DNA of 64,000 bases, taken from Halichoerus grypus. Taxonomy: Eukaryota > Chordata > Mammalia > Carnivora > Phocidae. Where the stretch lies: the NCBI RefSeq assembly GCF_964656455.1, contig NC_135714.1:125482131-125546130 (forward strand), in the 5' to 3' direction. Under the pieces are notes generated by a model. That model ran no database searches. It was not told where the DNA came from and saw nothing but the letters and a program-made list of their open reading frames with translations. A program made the position numbers and the translations under genes. Numbering within the stretch: position 1 is the first letter of the stretch; each line of letters starts with the position of its first letter. This document shows positions 24,026 through 35,575 of this stretch, one piece after another.

Positions 24026-24330
24026 GACCAATTGAGAAAGTGGTACTGGCAATGGGGACTACCGTCATAACACTCGTAAGATGTGCCAGTGCATCAGGCC
24101 CCAAAGGAGCTCCTCTCACAGGCTGGGAATATGGTGATTTTCGTTGTGAGGTAGGAAAAGAGGTTGTAAAACTGTTATAGAATCCAGCCTACTATAGAAG
24201 CCCTCCCGGAAGAAGGTGGGAAATAATCATAGCAGTAGCATGTACTGCCTAATATAAGCTGGATTTTGCAATGCCTTCATTACATGAAAGAGATAAGCTC
24301 AGGGAAGAAGCAGCTGGTTTGGGACACTTT

Positions 24331-24531
24331 CTTTTTTTTATTTTTTAAAATTTTTATTTATTTATTTGAGACAGAGAGCGAGAGCACAAGCAGGGAGGAG
24401 GGTCAGAGGGAGACGGAGAAGCAGACTCCCCACTGAGCAGGAAGCCTGACATGGGGCTCGATCCCAGGACCCTGAGATCATGACCTGAGCCGAAGGCAGC
24501 CTCTCAACCGACTGAGCCATCCAGGTGCCCC
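24331..24531 (-). mobile_element. Carnivore SINE with decayed target-site duplication
   Basis: Reverse-oriented SINE from a T-rich tail to 'gagccatccaggtgcccc'. Flanks 'ggtttgggacacttt' (24316-24330) and 'gatttgggatgcttt' (24532-24546) match at 12 of 15 positions. It carries the 'gagggtcagagggaga' variant. Confidence 0.95.
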
Positions 24532-24549
24532 GATTTGGGATGCTTTAAA

Positions 24550-25399
24550 GTACATTTTTTATCTCAGGAACGATACTTCATCAAAGTAGCAATATTTCCA
24601 ATGATATCTTTAACACTAAGGATGAACACCATCCACCTTAAATCCACTAGCCAGATGTCATCGGCTGCTCTGTTTTTCAGCCAGACCTATTCATATTGGG
24701 TGGTAGAGGGGCAAAGACTGGAGGTGTAGAGAAAGAAAGCAATGAATGCAGCCATTACTACAAACTTTCAGAAAATCCCTTCTGAGGGAGTGGGTTAGAA
24801 TCCGTTTTTAAATAACATTATGGCCTCTCCTAAATTTCAAAGGGATGCTTTTGAATAGCAATTAATTTTCATATCTAGAAGGAAAATAAGAAAGATCACT
24901 AACTTACAGTTTTCTTCTTTAGGCTATAAAGCCTTAAATAAAATAAAGCCAAACACAATTTTCCAATTCCCTTGAAAACCCAACTATAGATCAGGGTGGA
25001 GGGACTTTGACAGCATGATCTGGTATTCATTTCAGCGAGATGAACTTAATTTTCTACTTTGGGAGGCAACGCATGATAGTCCATGTTTAACATCATTCCA
25101 CGAAAGCCTCAAAAATCCTCATAAAAGAAACCTTATGGGGAATTTATGTGCCTCACATAGTGCCAAAGTTCTGACAAGAGAGAGCCTGGACTTGGTGACC
25201 AGCAGGGTTTCCTTCTTGTCCAAGGAGGAATAGGTCACCATCTGGACTGGGAACCTGGTTGAGGCAGAGCCAGATAAATCATGTGGGTGCTATCTGGCAA
25301 TACCAGCAACTGGGAAGAAGGTAAAAATCGCCATGGGCCAGTCCTCAAGAGACTACCAAGCCAGAGAAAAAGTTAATGAGTTCATAGTGTAGGAGTCTT
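24550..25399. other. No recognised feature
   Basis: Unique-looking sequence. Open frames at 24535-24729 and 25015-25233 have no motif. Confidence 0.45.
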
Positions 25400-25885
25400 A
25401 CTGAAAGAAGAGATCTGGGCTCTAAAATGGATCCTTCCGTTGACCAGATATGTGACTTTGTGACAAGTCACACCTCCATTATGGACCTCGTTCTCCTATT
25501 CTACAAACTGAGGAAACTGGACTTAATTATGGATTGCCAACTCAAGTACCTACAAGGATCCAGCAGGTAGTCTAATGGAGTATGCCCTTCCAAAGGGCCA
25601 GAAGCTAGCTAGTCAACTCCAGCTGATGAATGGTATGCAGGAAGACAGGCCCAGTGTTGCCAAATTTCCAATTCTTTCAAGAGAGGCTAGAAACTAGGGG
25701 TTTTTATGGAAAAACTTTTCATTTATAAAATATTCACACCTAATTCAATTTTTTAAGTACATTATAGCCCAAATAAAAAATACCTGCTGGTGTGGTATAG
25801 CCTGGGGACTACATTTGCCCCCAGGAAGTCATCAAGTAACTATCACTGGATAAAATAATCTCTAAGTCCCTTTCCATCTTTGACG
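25400..25885 (+). repeat. MIR SINE, 5' and 3' parts separated
   Basis: Core words at 25400-25540 ('tgacaagtcacacc', 'ctacaaactgaggaaactgg') and the MIR 3' end at 25853-25885 ('ataatctctaagtccctttc', 'catctttgac') are in the right order, about 310 bp apart. Either one MIR with an intervening insertion or two fragments. Confidence 0.55.
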
Positions 25886-26099
25886 ATAAATTTAAACTCA
25901 CTGCCTGATAAATGGCATTTTGTTTCCTCCACCTATAATGCAATTTCTTTCTTTCCTCTCATTTTCAAAATATTTAGGAATGAACTCCCATATACTCTGC
26001 TTGGGCTCGGAAGATTTGGCTTCCTTCCCCACTCCACCAAAACTGGGTTCCAAATGCTATCCATGATCTGCTGACCGCAAACTGGAAAACAATTGTCTT

Positions 26100-27070
26100 G
26101 CCTTCATTCTTACTAATTTGTAGCAACTCGAACTCTTACCAACACCTATTCTTGAAAGCCAGCCATAAAAAACAAGAACAACAAAAAGTCTTTTCTGGTT
26201 TTTCACATGTTTCTAATCACCTTGTCCCAGATTCTTTTGCTGCATATTGTTTTCCTTCCACTTGCTAAACGTGGGTGTTCCCAGAGACTGAGTCCTCAGC
26301 TCTCTATTACTCTAATTGCTTATCCCAAGAGCTCATCTGTAACTTCAGCTTCAAACATCACGAGATTCATTCATATACACAAACCTCTCCAATCCTGAGG
26401 AACTCCAGTGCTCCATTTCCAGTGGCCACTGGAACATTTCTACTTGGACTATATACCTCTTTCCTTAAAGGCTGACATGTTCCAAATTTATTCTCTCCAA
26501 AACTTCTCCCTATGTTCCTCTTGCTACTGATGATTTCCCACCATCCCCCTGGTTACTCCAAGTTAAAATCTTAATTATCTTTGACTCAACTCACTCACCT
26601 CCACATTCCATGATCTATTCACAATATTGGTAATGTTCATCTCTACTTTCTAAAGAAGGCTCCCACACTTACCACTTCAACCTTAGATACACCACCGTGC
26701 ATCCTTCTGACTTCCCCAATCTGCTTTAGGCATTGTCACCATGTTATCACTTACGTCACGTTATTCCTTACTTCCATTGCCCCACAGGATACATACCAAC
26801 TTCCTGTATGTGGCATTCACATATGGTCCTTATAGCCATCTTCCTCCTCCTCCCAATACAGAAGACCTTCTGTTCCAGCCAAACCAGTCTCATCCTTGTT
26901 CTCCAAAGACTGTATTTTGTTTGTGCCGAGAATGTCCTCCCCGGTCATTTGTAGCTTTTCAAAGCCTTCTCATTCTTCAAGGCCCAGCTCAACTTGCATC
27001 TCCCTCAAAAAACTTGCAAAATTACCTGGGCCAAAGTGACCTCTTTCTTAAGAGGACATATTCTAGGCCC
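26100..27070 (+). repeat. L2-like LINE remnant (3' half clearest)
   Basis: Pyrimidine-rich plus strand. The 3' part has L2 words: 'tgccgagaatgtcctccccg', 'attcttcaaggcccagctca' and 'acttgcatctccctc'. Earlier text such as 'tctttgactcaactcac' is in the style of old LINE 3' sequence but not assignable. The 138-codon open frame at 26741-27157 lies in this repeat and has no known domain. Confidence 0.5.
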
Positions 27071-27112
27071 TTTCAAATAAATTTCCATATAGATATCCTT
27101 TTCCCTCTCCAC

Positions 27113-27208
27113 CAAAAACAAAAACAAAAACAAAAAACCACAACACACCTCAGTTAAAATTTTCACTGTTGTTTCTTTGCATTTTAGGTCACTTTACTTC
27201 TTCTGTAT

Positions 27209-27239
<31 letters not shown>

Positions 27240-27240
27240 G
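27113..27240 (+). repeat. (CAAAA)n patch and poly(T) tract
   Basis: A short (caaaa) run at about 27117-27136 and a T-run of 18 or more at about 27220-27239. The poly(T) directly precedes antisense L1-like text ('ttcattcagcatgac'), so it may be the tail of a minus-strand L1. Confidence 0.6.
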
Positions 27241-28240
27241 TCTGACTTGGCTTCATTCAGCATGACATGTTTAATTTGCAATTTCTTCTAGTTTCTGAAG
27301 ATGAAAACTTTGAATATTGATGCAAAACTTCTTGTTTCTAATATAAGAATTAATGCAATAAATTTCCTTTTGATCATTTCCTTTTAAGTTATGCACTTAG
27401 GTGCATCTCTAATTTTTAATGTTATATTTTCTTATTTACTCTATTCCAGATATTTTCTAATTTCCCTCGTGACTTCCTCTTTGGCTCCCGAGCTATTTAG
27501 AAGCATGTTGTTTAATCATAAAATTTGTAATTTTCCAGTTATCTTTTGGTTATTAATTTCTAATTTAATTCTTGGGTGGTCAAAGAATATAATTTGCCAG
27601 ATTTCAATTCATCAAAACTTTTTGAGATTTCTCTTATGGCCCAGAATATGGTCTACTTTGATGAACGTTAAATGTCAATTAACGCACACTAGTTAATAAT
27701 GCTGTTTACATCTTCTACATTCTTAGATTCGTTTTCTCTACTTGTTTCACTGATTACAAAGAGAGGAGTTTTGACATCTCCAACTATAATTATGGATTTT
27801 TCTGCATCTATAGGTTTTGCTTTGTGCATTTTGAAGTCATGCTGTGCTTCAAAAACACACTTCAAGTTGTCAAGTTCTTCTGCGGACATCAACATCTTCA
27901 TCAGTATATAATGTCCCTCCTAATCCTAGATGATATTTCATGGGTGAAGTCTAGTTTAATCTGATTTTAACATGGTCACTTCACTTTCTTTTGATTTGTG
28001 TTTGTATGGTATGTCTTTCTTCAGCCTTTTACTTTTCACAGATCTTTGTCTTCCTATTAGTTTCTTGTAGACAGCATATAGTTGCATTTTATCTTATTAT
28101 CTAACCTGACAATCTGTCTTTTAATCAGCATCTTTAGAAAAAAAATAGGTAATTAATTTTTAAGGTAATTACTGATATGGTGGGTTTAAGTCTACCACCT
28201 TTCTAGTTGTTTTCCATTTTCCAGATATTCTTTTTTTCCC
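27241..28240 (-). repeat. Old L1 (L1M) antisense, endonuclease region of ORF2
   Basis: Minus-strand translation at 27689-27901 gives SIIIVGDVKTPLFVISETSR, which aligns with the conserved EN motif IIVGDFNTPL followed by DRSS of L1 ORF2. To the left, 'tatggcccagaatatggtct' is the antisense of the downstream EN segment. To the right, 'ttgtagacagcatatagttg' and 'aaggtaattactgatatg' are standard antisense old-L1 text. Diverged and without an open frame. The edges are approximate. Confidence 0.75.
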
Positions 28241-28540
28241 TTTTCTGAAGTCTTTTAGACTGTGTATTTTTTATTATGTACTTATTTGTTTATATTTCAA
28301 TTATTAGTTACAGCCCTTTCTTAAATTTTTAAAATTTTTAACCTAATCTTAATTTATGATTGCCCTAAAGTTGATACTACACATCTTTAATTTATCATTG
28401 TTTTAAAATAATATTGTTATTTCACATACTGCATAAGAACCTTACAACTATATATTTCCAGTTCTTCTCTCCTATAACTTGTAGTTTTGTTTTCTCATTT
28501 TATTTTTATGTATAAACTTAAACTACATTTTCACTATTTT

Positions 28541-29233
28541 TTTAATTAACATATAATGCATTATTTGTTTCAGGGGTACAGGTCTGTGATTCATCATTCT
28601 TACACAGATCACAGTGCTCATTATAGCACATACCCTCCCCAATGTCCATCACCCAGCCACCCCATCCCCCCTACGCCCCTCCACTCCAGCAACCCTCAGT
28701 TTGTTTTCCTGAGATTAAGAGTCTCTTATGGTTTGTCTCCCTCTCTGGTTTCGTCCCATTTCATTTTTTCCTCTCTTCCCCCATGATCCTCTGCCTTATT
28801 TCTCAAATTCCACATATCAGCAAGATCATATGATAACTGTCTTTCTCTGATTGACTTACTTCACTTGACCTAATACCTTCTAGTTCTATCCACATTGTTG
28901 CAAATGGCAAGATTTCATTTTTTGATGGCTGCATAATATTCCATTGTATATATATACCACATCTTCTTTATCCATTCACCTGCCAATGGACATCTAGGAT
29001 CTTTCCATAGTTTGGCTATTGTGGACATTGCTGCTATAAACATTGGGGTACATGTGCCCCTTCGGATCACTACATTGTGTCCTTGGGGTAAATACCTAAT
29101 AGTGCAATTACTGGGTCATAGGGTAGCTCTACTTTCAACTTTTTGAAGAACCTCCATACTGTTTTCCAGAGTGGCTGCACCAGCTCACATTCCCACCAAC
29201 GAGTGTACAAGGGTTCCCCTTTCTCCTCCAGAT
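28541..29233 (-). mobile_element. Carnivore L1 3' end, minus strand
   Basis: Antisense of the end of ORF2 and the 3' UTR. From the left: 'tttttttaattaacatataa', 'aggggtacaggtctgtgatt', 'ccctccccaatgtccatcac', 'aaccctcagtttgttttcct', then the reverse of the ORF2 C-terminal region ('tggatggct'-type text, 'ttccagagtggctgcacc'). It ends in an abrupt join with a plus-strand L1 near 29233. The left T-run is only 7 bases, and no target-site duplication is evident. Confidence 0.93.
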
Positions 29234-29257
29234 TGAAAGACATGGGGGTGGAGAACC

Positions 29258-32200
29258 ATGATTCATGCTAATGGATATCAAAAGAAAGCTGGGGTAGCAA
29301 TCCTCATATCAGACAAATTAGATTTTAAACCAAAGACTGTAGTAAAGGATGAAGAGGGACACTATATCATACTTAAAGAGTCTATCCAACGAGAAGATCT
29401 AACAATTATAAATATTTATGCTTCTCATTTGGGAGGAGCCAATTATATAAACCAATTAATAACAAAATTAAAGAAACAAATTGATAATAATACAATAATA
29501 GTAGGGGACTTTAACACCCCACTCAGAGCAATGGACAGATCATCTAAGCAGAAGATCAACAAGGAAACAGTGAATGACGTACTGGACCAGGTGGACTTCG
29601 CAGATATATAGAGAGTATTCCATCCTAAAGCAATAGAATACACATTCTTCTCAAGTGCACATGGAACACTCTCCAGAATAGATCACATACTGGGTCACAA
29701 ATCAGGTCTCAACTGGTACCAAAAGACTGGAATTATTCCCTGCATATTTTCAGACCATAGTGCTTTGAAACTTGAACTCAATCACAAGAGGAAATCTGGA
29801 AGGAACTCATATACTTGGATGTTAAAGAGCATCCTACTAATGAATGAATGGGTCAACCGGGAAATTAAAGAAGAATTTAAAAAATTCATGGAAATAAAGG
29901 AAAATGAAAACACAACTGTTCAAAACCTTTGGAATGCAGCAAAGGTGGTCCTAAGAGGGAAGTACATAGCAATACAAGCCTTTCTCAAAAAATTAAAAAA
30001 GTCTCAAATACACAAGCTATCCTTACACCTAAAGGAGCTGGAGAAAGAACAGCAAATAGAGTCTACACCAAGCAGGAGAAGAGAAATAATAAAGATTAGA
30101 GCAGAAATCAAAGAAATAGAAACCAAAAGAACTGAAGAACAGATCAATGAAACCAGAAGCTAGTTCTTTGTTTTTTGTTTGTTTGTTTTTAAAGATTTTA
30201 TTTATTTATTTGACAGAGAGAGAGACAGCAAGAGAGGGAACACAAGTAGGCGGAAAAGGGAGAAGGAGAAGTAGGTTTCTCGCCGAGCAGGGAGCCCAAT
30301 GCAAGGCTCGATCCCAGGACCTGAGGATCATGACCCAAGCCAAAGGCAGACACTTAACGACTGAGCCACCCAGGCGCCCCTAGAAGCTAGTTCTTTGTAT
30401 TGATAATATCGATAAGCCCCTAGCCAGACTTACCAAAAAGGAAAGAGAAAGGACCCAAATAAATAAAATCATGAATAAAAGAGGAGAGATCACAACTGAC
30501 ACCAAGAAAATACAAATAATTCTTATTAAGAACATATTATGAGCAACTATATGCCAACAAATTAGGCAATCTGGAAGAAATGGATGCATTCCTGGAGGCA
30601 TATAAACTACCAAAACTGAAACAGAAGAAATAGAAAACTTGAACAGACCCATAACCAGCAAGGAAATTGAAGCAGTAATCAAAAATCTCCCAACAAACAA
30701 GAGTCCAGGGCCTCCCAGTCCCATGGGAATTCTACCAAACATTTAAAGAAGAACTAATATCTATTCTTCTGAAGCTGTTTCAAAAAATAGAAATGGAAGG
30801 AAAACTTCCAAATTCATTCTACGAGGCCAGCATTACCTTTGTTCCAAAACCAGACATAGACCTCACCAAAAAGGAGAATTACAGACCAATATCCCTGATG
30901 AACATGGATGCAAAAATTCTCACCAAGCTACTAGCCAACAGGATCCAATAGTACATTAAAAGGCTTATCTACCACGACCAGATGAGATTTATTCTTGGGC
31001 TGTAAGGGTGGTTCAACATCTGCAAATCAATCAACATGATATATCACATTAACAAAAGAAAGGACAGGAACCATATGATCCTCTGAAGAGATGCAAAAAA
31101 AGCATTTGACAAAGTACAGCACACTTTCTTGATTGAAACTCTTCCCAGTGTAGGGATAGAGGGTAAATACCTCATTATTGTAAAAGCCATCTCTGAAAAG
31201 CCCACAGTAAATATTATTTTCAATGGGGAAAAACTTGGAGCTTTTCCCCTAAGATCAGGAACACGACAGGGACGTCCACTCTCATCATTGTTGTTCAACA
31301 TAATACTAGAAATCCCAGCCTTAGCAATCAGAAAACAAAAAGAAATAAAAGGCATCCGAGTCAGCAAAGAAGTCAAACTCTCACTCTTCACAGATGACAT
31401 GATACCTTATGTGGAAAACCCAAAAGATTCCACTCCAAAATTGCTAAAACTCAAATAGGAATTCAGTAAAGTGGCAGGATATAAAATAAATGCACAGAAA
31501 TCAGTGGCATTTCTATACACTAACAATGAGACAGAAGAAAGAGAAATTAAGGAGTTAATCCCATTTACAATTGCACCCACAACCATAAGATACCTAGGAA
31601 TAAATCTAACCAAAGAGGCAAAGAATCTGTACTCAGAAAACTATAAAATATTCATGAAAGAAATTGAGGAAGGCACAAAAAAATGGAAAAACATTCCATG
31701 CTCATGGATTGGAAGAACAAATATTGTTAAAATGGCTATGCTACCTAGAGCAATCTACACATTTAATGCAATCCCTATCAAAATACCATCAACTTTTTTC
31801 ACAGAAATGGAACATATAATCCTAAAATTTGTATGGAACCAGAAAAGACCCCAAATAGCCAGAGGAATGTTGAAAAAGAAAAACAAAGCTGGGGGCATCA
31901 CAATGCCAAACTTCAAGCTCTATTACAAAGCTGTCATCATCAAGACAGTATGGTACTGGCACAAAAACAGACACACAGATCAATGGAACAGAAGAGAGAG
32001 CCCAGAAATGGACCCTCAACTCTATGGTCAACTAATCTTTGACAACGCAAGAAAGAAGATCCAATGGAAAAAAGGCAGTCTCTTCAACAAACGGTGTTGG
32101 GATAATTGGACAGCCACATGCAGAAGAATGAAACTGGACCATTTCTTTACACCACACACAAAAATAGACTCAAAATGGATGAAAGACTTAGACATGAGAC

Positions 32201-32835
32201 AGGAATCCATCAAAATCCTAGAGGAGAACACCAGCAGCAACCTCTTCGATCTCAGCTACAGCACCTTCTTGCTAGAAACATTGCCAAAGGCAAGGGAAGC
32301 AAGGGCAAAAATGAACTATTGGGACTTCATCAAGATAAAAAGATTTTGCACAGCAAAGGAAACAATCAACAAAACTAAAAGACAACCAACAGAATGGGAG
32401 AAGATATTTACAAATGTCTTATCAGATAGTATCCAAAATCTATAAAGAACTTATCAAACTTAACACCCAAAGAACAAATAATCCAATCAAGAGATGGGCG
32501 GAAGATATTAACAGACATTTCTCCAAAGAAGACATACAAATGGCCAACAGACACATGAAAAAGTGCTCACATCACTCAGCATCGGAGAAATACAAATTGA
32601 AACCACAATGATATACCACCTCACACCAGTCTGAATGGCTAAAATTAACAAGTCAGGAAATGACAGATGTTGGTGAGGATGTGGAGAAAGGGGAACCCTC
32701 ATACACTTGTTGGTGGGAATGCAAGCTGGTGCAGCCACTCTGGAAAAGAGTATGGAGGTTCCTCAAAAAGTTGAAAATAGAGCTACCCTATGACCCAGCA
32801 ATTGCACTAATAGGTATTTACCCCAAAGACACAAT
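29258..32835 (+). pseudogene. L1 ORF2 (endonuclease/reverse transcriptase) remnant
   Basis: L1 ORF2p nicks target DNA and copies L1 RNA into it. Segments here: endonuclease part 29258-29611 with GVAILISDKLDF and TIIVGDFNTPL, ended by a TAG where a tyrosine codon is expected; linker 29765-30163, cut by the SINE; a decayed stretch at 30400-31080; then reverse transcriptase 31129-31455 and 31471-32445. The last two share one frame broken only by a TAG at 31456-31458. RT motif text RSGTRQG is intact. The catalytic box reads FTDD (31387-31398) rather than the FADD usual for L1. After 32445 the frame shifts; [13 protein letters not shown] near 32705-32745 is the C-terminal Cys region. Inactive: no 5' end, several stops and frameshifts. 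The 324-codon frame at 31471-32445 is the longest in the window. Confidence 0.95.
30171..30380 (-). mobile_element. Carnivore SINE nested in L1 ORF2
   Basis: Reverse-oriented SINE, from a T/G-rich tail to 'ccacccaggcgcccc'. Perfect 16-bp direct repeats 'agaagctagttctttg' at 30155-30170 and 30382-30397 duplicate L1 sequence, proving it inserted after the L1. Confidence 0.97.
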
Positions 32836-33236
32836 ATAGTGATCCAAAGGGGCACGTGTACCCCAATGTTTATAGCAGCAATGTCTACGATAGCCAAACT
32901 GTGGAAATATGGAAATATGGTTTCACTCATATGTGGAATATAAGAAACAGCAAAGAGAATCATAGGGGAAGAGAGGGAAAACTGACTGGAAAGAAATCAG
33001 AGAGGAAGACAAACCATGAGAGACTCTTAACTATGGAAAACAAACTGAGGGTTGCTAGAGGGGAGGTGGAGGGGGAATGGGATAACTGGGTGATGGGCAT
33101 TAAGGAGAGCACATGATGTGATGAGCACCGGGTGTTATATGCAACTGATGAATTACTGATCTCTACATCTGAAATTAATAATGAACTATATGTTGGCTAA
33201 TTGATTTTAAATTAAAAAAAATAATAAATAAAAAAT

Positions 33237-35140
33237 AAAGTCCTTGCTTGATTGTCCCAACATCTTGATCATCTCTGCAGGATCCTTTATCTCTTGACAA
33301 AAGGTAGTATTTTCTTGCTTTTTTGATTGTCTCACATATTTTTTAAACGGATGTCAGTCCTAAGTGGGACCATAGAGGCTGATGTAACTAACATTTATTT
33401 CCCTCTTCTTTCAGGCCATGTGAGTGAGAGAGTGAGTTAATCTAGTCAACAACAATCTAAGTTCATTGCAGCATACCACAGGCTTCAAATTCCTCTGGTG
33501 ATGGAAGGCAATTGCCTTGTGCTTAGTTTGGGACTAGAGTGCCAGGCAGTTTTCAGTTTTCTCAACGTCCATGCTCCACCCTCAGCTTTCACCCATTGCT
33601 ACATGCCAACTGCACAGCGGGGGCGGGAGGGGGCTCTTCATGCTCTTGCCACACCCCCCAACTGTAGATGGCTATTGCTCACTCCATATTCAGTGCTAGG
33701 TTTGGTGAAAACAGGGTCCCTCTCCTCCTGGCTGAGCCTCAATCTTATGGAAGTTCTTATGTTCCTAGGACTTGAGGTAGGGTTTTTTCAGTATTTCTGC
33801 CTTCCTTCCTATGGCACCCAAACTCTGCATTGCATCTGAGGTTTATCTTGGGCAGAAGTTTCTTGCCCTGCCTATGGCAGCAGACCAGTACTTGGTCCCA
33901 GTATGCGTTCCAGGAGCCAGGCTGCTTTCCTGTTCTCCCACAGGGATAGGGGTTTTTTCTTCTACTCTTTTCCTAGCCACAATGGTTCTTTGAGCCTTAT
34001 GAGTGATGGTGTTTACTGCCCCTCCTCAGTGGCTTATACTTTTTATTCATAGGGGAAGGGAGACCAGGAAGGCAGAGGCTTTAAGTTCTTCCCCAGAAGC
34101 CCCAGATCACCCCCTGCATGCTTGTGTCCCAAAGAGAGGTGGTCTCTTGTCCTGCCCTCATGAGCACCAGTGAAGGTGAATAAAAAAGATCTTGCTAGTG
34201 AGGGATAACTCATTTATTTCAAACTGTCATGCTAGCCCACACTTGGCCTTGTGTAACTGCCTAAAATTTTAGCTGACCAATTCTGACCTGTTTGGGTGGC
34301 ATCCCTGTCTTCCTCTAGCAGTTGAGACAGTTCATATTTCACGGACTTGTCACTCTTTGGAATTTAGGTTACCTTGTGACCTCAGCTCTCTAATGGGCTC
34401 AAAAAGAGTTATGATTTTGGAGTGTATCTGACTTTTTCTCCTTGTTAAGGTAGGCGTGAGCAGCGTTTTTTCCCGTTTTCTACATTCAGGGTAAAAGTGA
34501 AAACTGCTAACTTACTTTTAATACCTGGCATTTGTTTAGTTCTTTAGGCCCTGAAAACTATACAGAACTTTGTAAATGTAGTTAAGAAATATTTTGGGTG
34601 CTCTGCATCATTACACAGAAAAAGTAATTCTTGTCACAGCATTTAAGTCCAGATCCTCATAATCAAGGAACTCACTTTCTTAATGAACTTTCTTTTAAAA
34701 TAATAACAAAGCATTTCTTAACAGTCAGAATGTTTATAGAAAGAATATAGAATGCATTTGCCCTGAATGAAACTCTACAAAGGAGAGTTTTCATAATACT
34801 AGCAAATACACAAAAGATACACTATTCAGTAAAAAGTGGCTTAGCCTTGAACCTAAACTATAAGAGTATATTTAATATAATTTTACAAGGACCTCAGTTT
34901 AAGTTAGTCCCAACAATAAGATAGTCCCATAATATAAAACCTAAGTGTTTCAAATAAAATGTGCTAAGAATGTCTTTCTTGAAAGCAGGACAAGACCAGT
35001 TTGTTTTTAAGGGTCTACCAGAGAGGTATGAGTTTTTAGATTTATATACTTCTTATATTTAAAAATATAATTCATATATATTTGTAGTAACTATTCTCTG
35101 TAGATTCTATGACTTAAATAACAAATGCAGGCTTGCCACA
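33237..35140. other. No recognised gene; possibly old L1 5' material
   Basis: Relatively GC-rich at 33540-34160 with a G-rich patch 'gcgggggcgggagggggctc' at 33617. It might be the 5' part of the old antisense L1 at 27241-28240 displaced by the younger L1 insertions, but I cannot show this. Open frames at 33498-33839 and 33811-33993 have no domain. Confidence 0.35.
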
Positions 35141-35144
35141 TTTT

Positions 35145-35280
35145 ACTTTTATTTATTTCTTCAATAAAAATATACTGAGTACCTACTATAAGCCATATGC
35201 TAGATATACAACGTGAAAACGGCATGGTTCATATCTTCAAGTAACTTACAATCTCTGTGGGATATAGCTTCATACAACGT
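35145..35280 (-). repeat. L2 LINE 3' end, antisense
   Basis: Antisense L2 tail words: 'aaaaatatactgagtaccta', 'ctataagccatatgctagat' and 'atcttcaagtaacttacaat'. Confidence 0.7.
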
Positions 35281-35382
35281 GATCATTGCTAATAAGGAGG
35301 CATAGTCAATAAGAATGATAGAGCAATGGAGACATAGAGTGGTAAGAGATAGGAAAGAATAAGGATTAAAATGGCAAATCTA

Positions 35383-35565
35383 GGGGCACCTGGGTGGCTC
35401 AGTCAGTTAAGCGTCTGCCTTCAGCTCAGGTCACAATCTTAGGGTCCTGGGATTGAGCCCCGCGTTTCAGGAAGCCTGCTTCTCCCTCTCCCACTGCCCC
35501 TCCTCCCCCTTCTTGTGTGCTCAATCTCTCTCTCTCTAAAATAAATAAAATCTTTAAAAAAAAAA
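35383..35565 (+). mobile_element. Carnivore SINE with target-site duplication
   Basis: Plus-oriented SINE from 'ggggcacctgggtggctcag' to an A-rich tail. Direct repeats 'ggcaaatcta' at 35373-35382 and 35566-35575. The body is slightly shortened, missing part of the 'gggctccctgctcag' segment. Confidence 0.95.
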
Positions 35566-35575
35566 GGCAAATCTA

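Larger units (their letters stand above)
29234..33236 (+). mobile_element. 5'-truncated carnivore L1, about 3.8 kb plus a nested SINE
   Basis: Plus-strand L1 lacking its 5' UTR, ORF1 and the first part of the ORF2 endonuclease. It runs through endonuclease, reverse transcriptase and the C-terminal Cys region to a 3' UTR ('gtgatgagcaccgggtgtta') and A-rich tail 'aaaaaaaataataaataaa' at 33213-33232. Relative to the minus-strand 3' end at 28541, about 200 bp is missing near 32915-32925. A SINE sits at 30171-30380. The left edge abuts another L1, and clear target-site duplications were not found. Confidence 0.95.

Noticed and set aside
26741..27157. A 138-codon plus-strand frame
   Set aside because: It lies in an L2-like remnant and runs into a (CAAAA)n patch. 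No domain, and an equally open shifted frame overlaps it.
31471..32445. A 324-codon open reading frame, the longest here, as a host gene
   Set aside because: It is the C-terminal half of L1 ORF2 within a 5'-truncated, stop-containing L1.
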